Source of the DNA: Agelaius tricolor
Taxonomy: Eukaryota; Chordata; Aves; Passeriformes; Icteridae
Assembly (NCBI GenBank): GCA_023055355.1
Contig: JALJCS010000001.1
Location: 24,427,881-24,491,880, forward strand
DNA length: 64,000 nt
Reading direction: 5' to 3'
Positions 53,764 through 64,000 of the stretch are shown piece after piece (the stretch's first letter is position 1; every line of letters starts with the position of its first letter). A program made the position numbers and the translations under genes. The notes under the pieces are model-generated. The model did no database searches. It saw nothing but the letters and a program-made list of their open reading frames with translations, and had not been told where the DNA came from.

Positions 53764-53844
53764 ATCACTGCAGAGGTCGATTCCTCCAGTCGATCAGGAG
53801 CTGCTGGAAAAGAAATACACTACTGTAGTTATGTAGATTGCTAA
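53764..53844 (+). other. Exon-like segment after a T-rich acceptor
   Basis: An acceptor of the type ctctttttttag ends at 53763. After it, frame one is open for 26 codons to TAA at 53842. Frame two is open for 23 codons (SLQRSIPPVDQELLEKKYTT and on) to TAG at 53834. Two CpGs occur within 18 bases in CpG-poor sequence. A terminal exon ending about 650 bp before the CpG island is possible, but there is no clear poly-A signal close behind and no family match. Confidence 0.15.
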
Positions 53845-53986
53845 TCCTGGGAAAACACACAAAACCAATTGTGTGCTGTCCTAATTATATTAACCTATTA
53901 TATTAACCTTATCATCAGCCGTTTCTGATGGTGGAAAAAAAGTGCTGCCCCTCCTTGTGTTTTGAATGGAGACATAGACCTCCCCT

Positions 53987-54013
53987 CCCCCCCCCCCCCT
54001 TTTTTTTTTTTTT
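53987..54013. repeat. C13/T14 polypyrimidine tract
   Basis: Thirteen C at 53987-53999 run straight into fourteen T at 54000-54013, preceded by further C-rich pyrimidines from 53979. A pure pyrimidine strand of this length about 1.1 kb before the start codon could form unusual structures, and it is prone to sequencing and assembly error. Confidence 0.9.
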
Positions 54014-54179
54014 AACTATCCCACTGTTGTCTGGAAATCTAAACTTTAACCAGAGTTATTTAATATGCTTGCAAATCTCGAAAATAATAAACTATTTCAA
54101 GTATGATAGAAGAGTCAAAATACATGCAGTACAATATTCACAAATAGTTTTGTTTTGACATTTATCTTGCTGTAGTCGT

Positions 54180-54480
54180 TCTGCCAATTGGCTTCAGACA
54201 CAGCTACCAAAAGAATGAACACATGTTGCATTCATTAGTTCTCATCTGGCTGTGCTTCGTCTTGCAAGACAGACAAAATCATGATCACATTAAATAGATT
54301 GTAATGCATTTGTAATACGAGTTCCCTTCTGCTGAACAGAATGATAGCTTTGCAAAGCTGCTGCTTTTAAGCCATGATATTTTGCTTAGCTTTCATATAA
54401 TGGATATGAGTATATTGCCAGTGATGTCATTGCTTTTTCGTCTCGAAACGATGTCATGTGAAAAATATTCCAATATAATA
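54180..54480. promoter_or_regulatory. Likely upstream promoter region with CRE-like sites
   Basis: Directly left of the CpG island. It holds a perfect 14-bp palindrome AGCTTTGCAAAGCT (54346-54359) and two copies of GATGTCAT at 54423 and 54450. The first reads TGATGTCA, one base from the CRE consensus. The spacer TTTTTCGTCTCGAAACGA contains an imperfect inverted repeat. AT-rich homeodomain-like sites are also present. CpGs appear where they are absent further upstream. A regulatory role is inferred from position and motifs. Confidence 0.35.
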
Positions 54481-54499
54481 CTGAGTGAACTGCTGCCCC

Positions 54500-55800
54500 C
54501 TTCTTCCCCCCCGTGTGAACTCCCGGTGTCACTGCTCCTGTCACTCCTCGCGTCGCGCTGTGGCTGACGATAGATGGATGTTTGCCGTTTCTGACAGACA
54601 GACACGCTTTGAAACAATAATGGTTTATCTGCATCTGCCGAGGGAGGGTACTGTCGTTAGTCAGGGCTGCTGGTTCTTTATGCCCGAGCGCGGACGGACA
54701 GACGGATGCTGTGGGCTGTTGATGGTCCGTGCGGCGCTGTGCCCCGGCCGTGAGCCCCGTGCGGCGCGGCGGCACCGGGGCCGGGCTCTCGGTTCCGATC
54801 GCTGCGGTTCCCGGTGGGGAGGGCGCAGGACCGTGCCCGTGTGCGGCCAGCTGCCGCTTTCCCGTTCGGGAGCAGCCCGGCGAGCTCCGCTTCCCGGCCG
54901 AGCAGGCCCTGGGGGGCCGCGGCCCCCGGCCGGTGCCGCAGCGAGCGCGCCTGCGGGCGGCCCCTCCCCGGGCCCGGCCCGGCCCGCCCCCGCCTCCCGC
55001 GCTCGCTCCGGGGCAGGGGCGCGGGCGGCGGGACCGGCAGGGCTCGGTGGCCCGGGACCGTGTGCTGGGCGCCCGCCGGCCGGGCCGGGGCGCGGGAGCT
55101 CTCGCTGAGGCGCGGCGGGGCCGGCTCGGCGGCGCTGGCGGCCGGGGGGATGGAGGAAGGCTTGTCCTGCCTGGCCGCAGCCTGCGACCCCTCGGCGCTC
55201 GCCGCCTTCTGCACGGGTAAAGTACCGCGCTGCGCCGGGACGGCTCGCTCGGGGCGATCCCCGGCGCTCTCCGCTCCGCGGTCCCCATCCCTGCAGGGCA
55301 GAAAGGGAAGCCTGTCAGCCCCGGGCAGGCTCTGCCCTGGGAGGTGTGAGAGCGGCTCCTTGCCCCCTCGGCAGCCCGCAAGGTGTGCCTGCCCCGCGGC
55401 TGAGGGGCTCGCCGCCGTGCGGCATCCGCACCGCCAGAAAATCGACAAAAGGAGGACAAGTAAATAAAATCGGGGAGTGTGCGGATAGCGGAGGAGGCGA
55501 CAGGGCGATAAAGATGAAGCTAATAGTGGCTGGAGAGGAGGCGCGGAGCAGCGCGGGTCCCTTCGGGCCGGGCTGGGACAGGGAAGAGTTTGGATCGAGG
55601 GACCCTCCGCACGCAGCCCCCGTGGAAGGGCGGGCGGCTCTGGCGTGTCCAGCCTTCCCTTTGGAGCGCTCGCTTTGCCGCTCTCCGAGGGAAGAGCCGG
55701 AGGAGCCCCGGCGGGACTGGCGGGGCCTCAGGCAGGCAGGCGGCAGTAAAGGCTCGCTCAGCCGGCTGCAGCTTTCTCTGCCTGAAGAATCTGTACTTGC
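54500..55800. promoter_or_regulatory. CpG island promoter
   Basis: CpG density rises abruptly near 54,520, is very high from about 54,680 to 55,770 and falls away after 55,800. A GC-box cluster with a GCCCGCCCCCGCC core lies at about 54982-54997. No TATA box was seen, as is usual for island promoters. The island covers the inferred 5' UTR, the first coding exon and the start of intron 1. Long open frames on both strands here (up to 357 codons on the minus strand) are Arg/Pro/Ala/Gly-rich and result from high GC. Divergent minus-strand transcription is possible but not shown. Confidence 0.92.
55150..55216 (+). CDS. First coding exon of an unidentified protein-coding gene
   Basis: The ATG at 55150 has G at -3 and G at +4, a good initiation context. 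The reading starts MEEGLSCLAAACDPSALAAF and ends two codons later with one extra base before the donor G|GTAAAGT at 55217, a close match to consensus. The exon therefore gives 22 codons and a phase 1 junction. The N-terminus looks helical and Ala/Leu/Cys-rich, with no signal peptide or motif I can name, so I give no symbol. The frame stays open upstream to 54814, so an earlier start is possible. That upstream part is Arg/Pro/Gly-rich like untranslated island sequence, which favours 55150. No second exon could be identified before the window ends. Confidence 0.55.
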
Positions 55801-58800
55801 CCTTCAGAACTAAGGGCTTCTTCCTCTTCTCCCTTTGTTTTTACCGGTGTCATAGTAAAAATGAAATATTTCCGTTCATATTGCCTTTCTTTAAACAGCT
55901 GCTCTCAATACAGCCTCTCTTGAGCGCGAATTAGGTAACTAATTGTAGCGTTCTGACTGTAGCTACCAAAACTATATGGTCTTGAAAAGACCAACCAACC
56001 AAGTAACCCTAACCAAGAAATGCTATCAGAGATAAAGCATGTTCCTCTTGTACACGGAGTGGAAGGGTTTCACTGCGAGTGAAACAGACATCAGCGAGCG
56101 CCCGTTCTTTGTTTGCTGATTCATGCCGTGCGATCTGGATACAAACGCAACATCTTGCCTGTGAAACTTAAGGCCAAAAATACGATGGTCCACAGAAAAG
56201 TTTTCTTCAAAAAAACCCCATAAAACAAGTGCTCAATGCCTACATTTCTATGGGCGTTTTTTGGAAGAAAGGAATGACCTTGCTATAGTGTACTTTGTTA
56301 AAGTGAGTGATATGCACTGTACTTCATCTGCTTCAGAATTCAAAGCATTTGGTTTAGAATTCAAGATGTTGCAACCCTCAAGAAAGAGGGGAGGGTAAAT
56401 TGGAAATGTTAGCATTTTAAGTGCTTTGTGTGATTTTTTTGCAGTCTTGTAAGGATTTTTACTGTAGAGAAGAAAAGCTAATGTTTAGCTGTTTGTCTTC
56501 AGAACAAAATTCAAAAGAACAGCATATTTTATGGCTATAGCTTGGGGCTTTGTTACCAATACGTAGAGGTTTAAGTGACCAACATTTCTCCTGACTTTAA
56601 TGGCTTTTAATAGGAGTTTCTGTGATTGTCTGCACAAAATGTAATAGTGTCTCAAACTTCAGCTTGAGGCGTATCTTGAAGTTCAAAAGTGAGTGGGACA
56701 TAATGGACTTACTTACCTTTGAGTTTTGTATAGAAATCCAACAAAATAAGATGCAAGAAATGCATTCTTTTCTGAATCCACGTTCTATTTTAATTTTTTT
56801 CTGTGTCTTAGGGAATTATTTTTTCTAAAATCTTGATAAAAGACTGAGCATTTTGCTTCATAAGAGTTGGCATGTGTAATTAAAAGAAAGTGTGGCTTTG
56901 GATATTCTTAGCAGAGTAGTGTGTTTTGTTGATTTAAAACTTGATTCTTATTTGTATGGTTAAATCTAATATACCTTTATATCAGGTTTTCCCATGACTA
57001 TTTTGCATTGTGTGTAAAGTTAGAGTGATAAGAAACTGGTATGATGGAGAATCAGCAAGCGCTTTGTTCCTGTGAAATTTCTAACTTCAGCCTTGAGGGC
57101 TTTTAGCAAATTTGCACTGGTAACAAGTATGGAAATGCCTGAGATTAAGTTATAGAAAGTATCTTTTTTTTTTCTTCTTTTTGTTGGGCTAAACATGCTC
57201 ATTCTTGCTTTATTTTATGGAGCTTAAGGTTTTATACTAACAGTAGAGTAGGGTCAGGGTTTTGCATATAATTTTTTTTAATAAGTATCCTATAGTGATA
57301 TGCTTTTCCATAGGAGCTTTACTACCTTTAATTGTGATTTTTTTTTTTGTGCACAGGTGTCATTGTACATACCTCTCATTGCCCATTTCTTGCCAAAGCT
57401 ATAAATTAATTCCTAATTCAGCAGTAAAGAACTAGCATTTCCTTTTAATACATAGGGTACAAGTGCTGATAAGCGGCTTAATCAAATTTTTTTAAAAGCT
57501 TGTCTAGTGTCAGTAGGAAAGATTTATTTTTTGTTCTAATTAGCCCTTTATAATTAAAGGTAAGGCAAAGACATGTCCCTTAGGAAGAGGGATAGCTATC
57601 AGATTGGATATGGGCTGGAATTTATCTCAGATAATACAGATCAGGATAGAAATTTTCAGTTTGACCAAGGGGAATATTTACCTGCAAACAAATCTTCAGT
57701 TGGCATGCTTCTAGATTAAATATTCACCTCCAGTGGCATTGAAATTGGTATTTATATATGAGGAAAAAACCAAACAAACTCCAACATCCTAGTATTTTTA
57801 AGCTCGATTGCTTTCAGACTCTTGATTTGTATGCATTTGTCTTTAATGTTAAGACTAGTAGAGAGTGTGCTTAGGGTTTTTTCCCAGTGGGGTTGGCCAG
57901 TTGCTGGAGACATTGGTGGCAAAGGTGGGGTTCTGTCTGTGGCTCTGCAGGGTTTCTCCAGGGTGACACTGAGGCTGCCTTGGGCTTGGTGCCCCTGGCA
58001 AGGGGCTGCCCCCGTGGAGGGCACCTCAACTGGCAGTGGCTTTGCCACCTGCCTCGCTGGCAGGCAGTGACAGTGGCTGGCACATACTGCCGTTCCTGCT
58101 GCCTTGCTTCCCTGCTGCACAGGTGCTGGTGAAAAAGTATTTAATTTGAATTAGTATCTGACATAAGGGACTGTGCTGTAAGTATTTGGGTGTTACAAGA
58201 GCCTTTTTCTTTCTAGTGCATGCAGGGCTATGTGTGCACAATATAAAATTTCAAATACTGTAGAGGTCAGGAGGGGTTTTTATCTAACACTATTTAGAAG
58301 CCCAGTACCTTGCCTCAATAGAGGTCTCATTTCTTTAACTTCATAGTTACCTTTTAAAACTGTAGTATCATTTTTGAGTAACTTTTTTTTCTGCTTTGCC
58401 AATTAAGATCTCTAGCTGGCTCCCAGCAGTTCTAGGAACATGTATTAGTCATCAGAAGGGGGTTGAGGGGATAATAGTGACTTGTGCAGGGTAATGGTAA
58501 GTGGTTTTTAGCAGTTGCAGAAAGTAATTGCAGGTTGAAGTATCTGCAAGCCACACTTGGAAGTTGCTGAAGTATCGGAATTGGTGAAATGTCAGAGGTG
58601 GAGTTGACGCAGCAAACTTGTCATTAAAGGTCAGCTAGAAAGGTTCTGACTGCAAGCACTTTCTCAGCACCAAGTCTTTGCTCTCAAATTTTGAGTAATG
58701 CCCCAATCAAAGAAGTATCTTTATGAACCCTACATCACACCCCTTCTTGGCACAGAGAAGTAAGTTCAGCAGGAAAGAGGGGGCATTGGAAACTTGCCTC

Positions 58801-61800
58801 TTGCAGCAGGCTTCTTCAGCCTGCTCCTCCTGCACAGAGCCAGAGCAGCTTTGACAGCAGAACTTGCAAAGAGAGAGGGGGAAAGTGCTGGACATGCAGC
58901 TCCTGCCCTGTGAGCAGGGAAGAAGGAATAACCAGACATGACAGCCATTAGTCACAGCTCTTTATTGCATGGTGAGAAGATACCCTTGTGCATCTAAAAA
59001 CAGGATTTAGACATGTCTTCTCACTTTGCTCCACTCTTCCAGCACCTTTTTTGTTCTTTGTATGTTCTGAAAATGCATTAATTTGTTGGGGTTTGCCCTT
59101 GTTTGCCTGTGAAGCTCATCAGAAGCATTTACAACCATGGGAATATCCACAGTCTAATTTCTGATACCTATGAAGTGCATCAAAGGGAGTGTTTGCTTCC
59201 ATGAGAACATGGTTTGAGTTGACCCTTCAGGTTTTTGCGTGATTTTACTTATTTGGTAAATAAATGCCACAGTGTCTTGAACATTAAGGTATTTTTTGAG
59301 ATTTTTTTCACCTCTATCATCTAAGAAAAGCAATCAGAGCTGCAGGTGTCACCCTGAGTGGTTTGCACTGATGGTGTGCAGTTTCTTTGCTGGGATTATG
59401 TTGTGTGTGTGATGGCAGGGGTTTGGCAGGAGCTGGCCAGTGAGCTGATCCAGCTGAAAACTAACTGGGGGTGCAAAAAGTTTTCTATAAGGTAGCCACC
59501 AAAAATTATGTCCTGAAGCAGATACTGGGGCAGAAAAAACAGTCTCATCCTTCAAGAAAGATCATTTCTTTTAGCAGCAGCCCATTATTTGACTGGCTTA
59601 AGAACAAGTGAAACCATGCCAAAGACAATAGTACTGCAGACTGAATCAATATGAAAATTAGAACAATTTATTGTTTTGACTTTTCATTTGATTTTAATGC
59701 ATGCAAACAAACTCAGTGTCTTCCAGTGTTTCTGCTTGCTTTCAGCTTCAGAGTCTTGAATGATTATTTATGAATGACATTGAACTGAAGAAAACATCTA
59801 ATGGCTTTCACTGAAGAAATCTTTTAATTGCCCATCTTCACAATATTCTATGCATTTTTGCAATCAAGGAAACTTTTAGGCCTGTAATGACATGAAAAAC
59901 TGCTGAGAAGAAAAAAAAAATTGACAAACTTTTTTTCTTTAAAGGATGCAGTTCAAACTTTTAAAAATATCACTGTACTATAAATAATTCTAACTGTTTT
60001 GTTAGAATTTTGTTCAGTGGAGGCAGAGCTGCGCTCCTGGTGCTGCTGTGGCAGGGTCACTTGTCCTCTCCACCTTTCTGGGAAGTGTTCCCCAGCTCCC
60101 CCAGAGTTGCGTGTCACAGAGTTCTGGCATGAGAACTTTGTCCTGTGCAACTTGCAGGCTGCAAGAATGGTCACACCTACTTAGAGTGTGGGCTTGCACA
60201 GGAGTTGTGGAGTTATAAGTGAAGGCAGAGACTTGGAGCATGTTGACACAGTAGGTTAGTAAATGTGGATTAGTAGGTTAAACAAGCTGGCATTTAGTCT
60301 TGAGTAAGAGCAGTGTGCTTGAGTAGTTACAGCATGGAAGCTGAGATGCTGTTAACTCACTCCCTGCTGATTTATTTGGCCATACCCCATGTTGCAGCCC
60401 AAAAAACCATATTTTGTTAAAATTAAAATAAAAGTTGTCAAATGAGATTATGGGAAAGGTTAGAAGATGCTGAAAAGTAATAAAATAATTTTGTTCCTGT
60501 TTGTGTATTCTGCTGTGGTGGGAGGAATATTTTTCATGCATGAAGGATCCTGTTATTTTGGTTGGCAGTATTATGTGGAAATAGTATCCTCCTGGATGGT
60601 TCTTTTTTATGTATAAATAGCTGAATTAGCATAGCTAATGCTTAGTAAGTGTATGTGGAATTAATCAGTCCTAAAACATAAGCATTAGTGGAATGAACTA
60701 GATAATTCAGTGGTTTAAGATAATAGCTGCTTTCAGAGTAACTATTATCTTTTTGGCTTTAGATTGTTCCCCACACAGTTATCAAACAAATACAAATCTC
60801 CAGGGTTTAAAAAGGAGAATGAAACTGAATTGCAAACACTGGAGACCTACAATGTGTAGCTTTTTCCAGAGTACTTTTCACTATGAGTTGGAGTGTATTA
60901 GTAAAAAATCTGTAAACTTTATTTCTGTGGGTTCAGGGAGGCCTAACCTAGCATTGCTGTTCCTGATGTGTTACAAAAAGCTGGAAGTGTTACCCAGTGA
61001 TAACCAGAGAAGAGCTTTGGCATGGATCTGCAAGAGACTGACAGCTGATGTGGCAGAGGCTCTCTGGTTGTGTTGGTGCTCGTGTTCTTTTGCAGAAAAA
61101 CCTGATTTTTTTTTTTAATTGTGTCTTTTTAGCAAATAAAAATTCCTCTTTCTGAGGTGGCTTTGATTGTTATCGGTTCTTGATTGATTAATGCCTTTAT
61201 TTTGAGGAAGAAGAAAGTAAATGGGGAAAAATGCAACTTACTTGTAATTTTTGACACTGCTGTTACTTAGTCCCAACCATATTCAAGTCTTGTTTTCCTG
61301 TCAAGTATTTGTAGCATTTGCAGTATTTGTAATACTGGGCATATCCATGATCAGTCACTATTGCTATTTGCAGAACTATGTTTCTTTACCTAAAAACTGT
61401 TACTTTGTAGCAAATACTAGGAAAAGAAACCTGAAGTTTTTTTATGCTTCAGAGACTCCATCTGTAGGAAGATCAGATAAGTAATCTGTTCATGATACAA
61501 AATGTGATGTATTTAAGCAACTTTGACAGATACATCCCTTTTGAGTGTTCAAAATTTGGCAAGCATTCCACACAGAAGTGTGCTTCTCTACAGGGTCCTT
61601 TGAGAAGAAAGGAAAAAGCATCCTTATGGAAAGGCATTTTTCCTGCTAAGCAAATTCCGTGCACACATGCATGTGATTTATCAACAGTGACTGTGATAGT
61701 TCAATTTTGTGTAGAACTTCTACATAAAATACCTTCAAGGTGAACCTTAGAAGGTCTTAGCCTGCCTCTGCCAACCAAAGTGTTCTGTTCAGTCATTGAT

Positions 61801-64000
61801 TTTTCTCTGGGAAGGTTTAGCACCATGTAACACTGTTAGCCAGTGTTTGTGCTTGCTTTGCTTCAGTTCTGAAATCTGCTCTGTGGTTTGGCCTAAATAA
61901 AGGTGAGACTTAATTCCTCCCTTTTTTGGGGAGTTTTCCATTTTAGGCGTAATAGTGCCAGGTTTAGCAACTGAAATTATGTTTGAAACTGGCTTCAGTT
62001 TTATGTATTCATTTCTGCAGAAGCGGCCTAACTGCAGCTTTATAAAATATATGTGCAGTGACACATGGAGATGTCTGCCATGCTGTTCAAGAGTTCTTCC
62101 CTGTCATGAATTAAATCTCTTTCATTTCACAATTACCTCCTTTATTTATAGGGCATTTGTGGGAACTTGTTGATAGTGTCCTTGCTAAGGAGAGTGCAGC
62201 AACACTTGGTGAGAGGTCTGCAGGCTGAATTGTCTAAAATACTATGTTTGCAAAATAACAACTGTTAATATTGGTGTTTCTTCAGCTCTTGAGAAGCAGT
62301 GTGTTGCAGAACAGTCAGTCTCCTGTCAGGCAGCAGCAGCCACAGCAGCAGGAAAGGTGTGAGCAATGCTTTCCACCCACACCTTGTTTACAGCTGTTAC
62401 TTCACCAGGGCTGTTTAACTGCTAGCACAACAAAACAAAAGATCTTAGCTAAAGAACCAGTCAGTTTAATTGTATTTATGCTCAGTCCCCATTTTTGAGG
62501 GTGGCTGTTGACTTTCACCAGCATTGGTACTTCTTACTGCTCTCTGGCTTGTGTTTTCTCTGACACACAGTGTGCAGATATTCCATTGATTTCTCACTAG
62601 TTCCTCCTGTGCAGTAACTGAATTGGAGACTGTGACTAATGTGTGATAAGTAGTTGTAGATACCACCTTCCAGGTTGGCTGTGGGAGCATGTGCTCTATC
62701 CTTGAAATCAAGCAGATAGCTTAGCTGTGTCTGTACTATAACTGGTCTTTATGGAGATGGCTTAGTTCTTTTCTATGCAAAAAAAAAAAAAAAACCAAAC
62801 CAAACTGCTGTGGATTTGGTTCTACCTGCAGTAAATATGAGCTGTTGTAGAGACATTCCTCTAATAGCAAAGCTGCAAGCCGCTGCAGAAGCTGTGGAAG
62901 CTTCTTGGTGGAGGTAAACAAAAGCAAGATTTTGATTGCTGCTGTTGCAAGTGCTGTGTTGGATCAAGTTTGTGATTAGAGAGCTTTAGTCTCGTGTTCC
63001 TAAGAAACAGTGGATTTTTAGAAATATCAAAACCAAACCTTGTGTCTGTTCTTGCTTACAAGACAGAGGAGAGGTAGAATGGCTGTGAGATGGTATCCCC
63101 TGCAGCAGGGAGGGTGACATTTGTGTTGCAGAGCTGGGATAAGGGATGCCTTCTGCAGGAGATGCTGCCCAGGGGGATGGGTGAAGCATGACAGCCTTGC
63201 AAGCACAAGCAGCTGCTCCTGCCCTGCTGCAGCAGAAAGAACACTCCCACCTGGAGTACTGGAATGAATACTCCCACTAGAGGGCTTGTCTCTTAGAGGT
63301 TTTTGTTTTTTTTTTTTTCAAGGGAGGGAGCAGATTGTCATCCTTAGGTTTTGGGTAAGAAGATACAAAGAGGGACAGTAGCTCTTCAAGGTCACTTCAG
63401 CTTGGAGTGAAGTTCACAGTTGGTGTTACTGAATGGGCTCTGGTGTGGAGAGGTGTAATAAAGCATAAGGCTGTGAGTAAGTGGAAGGAATTCCTATACC
63501 TGAAATACCAGAAAACTAAGATAAGGCAGTGAGTTGGTGAGTCTGTTTCGAAACAGGTTTTCCCTTTATCTGGAATCGCCGTGTCCTGTGACTTGGTGCG
63601 ATAAGAGCTGTGAAATAGCGCTGTGTACGCCAGCGCCGGTGCCTCTCCCTGCTCTGGGGTAGGCACATTTCTGCTGAGCACAAAAATGCTCACATCCTGC
63701 TTTTTCCAGCAGTGCTGAAAGGGAAGGCTTTCCCTGCAGGGTAGATGAGTGTTTTGGGAGAAGGAGGTCCGTATTTCTTTGGCAAAGGAAATGAATACTA
63801 CAGGCCAGGTTTCTGTTTTTCTTGATGGAGTTTTGCATAGTGGCACTTAGGATAGATTGGCTTAGAACAGCGCAGAATGAGATCAAAGAAACGTTTTGTA
63901 GAGTGGTATTTTTGATGTTACAAATTAGATATTTATGAGTCCTGGGGGAAGGAAATGCACAATGAAGCAGCCAGTACAAAATTTAGGAAACGTTCCAACA
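55217..64000 (+). other. Inferred first intron, continuing beyond the window
   Basis: Begins at the donor at 55217. The first 600 bp are still CpG island. The rest is AT-rich non-coding sequence. Acceptor-like sites near 57358, 59750, 60763 and 62022 were read in the phase needed (one base carried over). At 57358 the required frame stops after 17 codons; the others have weak context. A GC-richer, CpG-poor patch lies at 57880-58130. Runs include A16 at 62779-62794 and T-rich sequence at 63303-63319. No CR1 copy was recognised in this part. Confidence 0.45.
62779..62794. repeat. Poly-A tract (A16)
   Basis: Sixteen A followed by CCAAACCAAAC. This A-rich plus CCAAA pattern recurs in the window on either strand. 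No retroposon was identified. Confidence 0.85.

Larger units (their letters stand above)
47132..53986. other. Non-coding DNA with GC-richer patches, no firm gene
   Basis: AT-rich with GC-richer, CpG-poor patches at about 48905-49200, 50090-50290 and 50780-51250. Frames of 106-140 codons occur (47540-47860 minus, 47930-48352 plus, 50087-50407 plus), with no domain. Two exon-like segments at 50831-50896 and 53764-53844 are listed separately. Confidence 0.5.

Noticed and set aside
54485..55220. 207- and 163-codon + strand frames over the island
   Set aside because: Overlapping Arg/Gly/Pro-rich frames in different phases from the 55150 exon; they are composition effects of the island.
54386..55459. 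357-codon open frame on the minus strand, longest in the window
   Set aside because: It lies on the CpG island, is Arg/Pro/Ala-rich low complexity in the GC-rich part, and overlaps long frames in other phases and on the other strand. High GC lowers stop frequency, so length is not evidence here.
55346..55813. 155-codon + strand frame after the donor
   Set aside because: It lies in the GC-rich start of the inferred intron, has no domain, and fades out where the island ends.
57359..57415. Acceptor GTGCACAG as the second exon of the island gene
   Set aside because: In the phase required by the 55217 donor the frame reaches a stop after about 17 codons and no family resemblance supports it.
1..64000. 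CRISPR arrays, bacterial operons, tRNA or rRNA genes
   Set aside because: None seen by eye. The repeats present are simple or CR1-derived, and the sequence character is vertebrate nuclear DNA. A tRNA covariance-model scan would be needed to exclude tRNAs fully.

Overview
The window looks like nuclear DNA from a bird. It is AT-rich and CpG-poor over most of its length. The only recognisable transposable elements are five CR1 LINE 3' ends, which have the avian-type tail ending in ATTCTRTGATTC. No Alu-like or other mammalian SINEs were seen. Lineage below 'bird' (or, less likely, another sauropsid) cannot be fixed by eye. There are no bacterial-style genes: the short ORFs scattered across both strands are chance frames in non-coding vertebrate DNA.

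Layout: positions 1 to about 54,150 are intergenic or intronic sequence without a gene I can defend. CR1 pieces lie at 4001-4107 (-), 9789-9980 (+), 15964-16107 (-), 16739-16889 (-) and 46728-47131 (+). Small tandem duplications, microsatellites and homopolymers are scattered between them. Two clean inverted repeats stand out. One is a roughly 88-nt hairpin with 40-bp arms at 27015-27102; the other is a 29-bp palindrome at 46418-46446. A few segments keep unusually many CpGs and homeodomain-like AT motifs and may be conserved regulatory DNA (20370-20740, 29010-29340).

The one strong gene signal is a CpG island at about 54,500-55,800. It holds GC boxes, a Kozak-like ATG at 55150 and a consensus splice donor at 55217. 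I read this as the promoter and first coding exon of an unidentified + strand gene whose first intron runs past the right edge of the window. The sequence just upstream (54,180-54,480) has CRE-like sites and a perfect 14-bp palindrome and fits a proximal promoter.

No new multi-gene system was found. The observations most worth checking are the 27-kb hairpin, the identity of the CpG-island gene, and three exon-like segments with good splice sites (29858, 50831, 53764).
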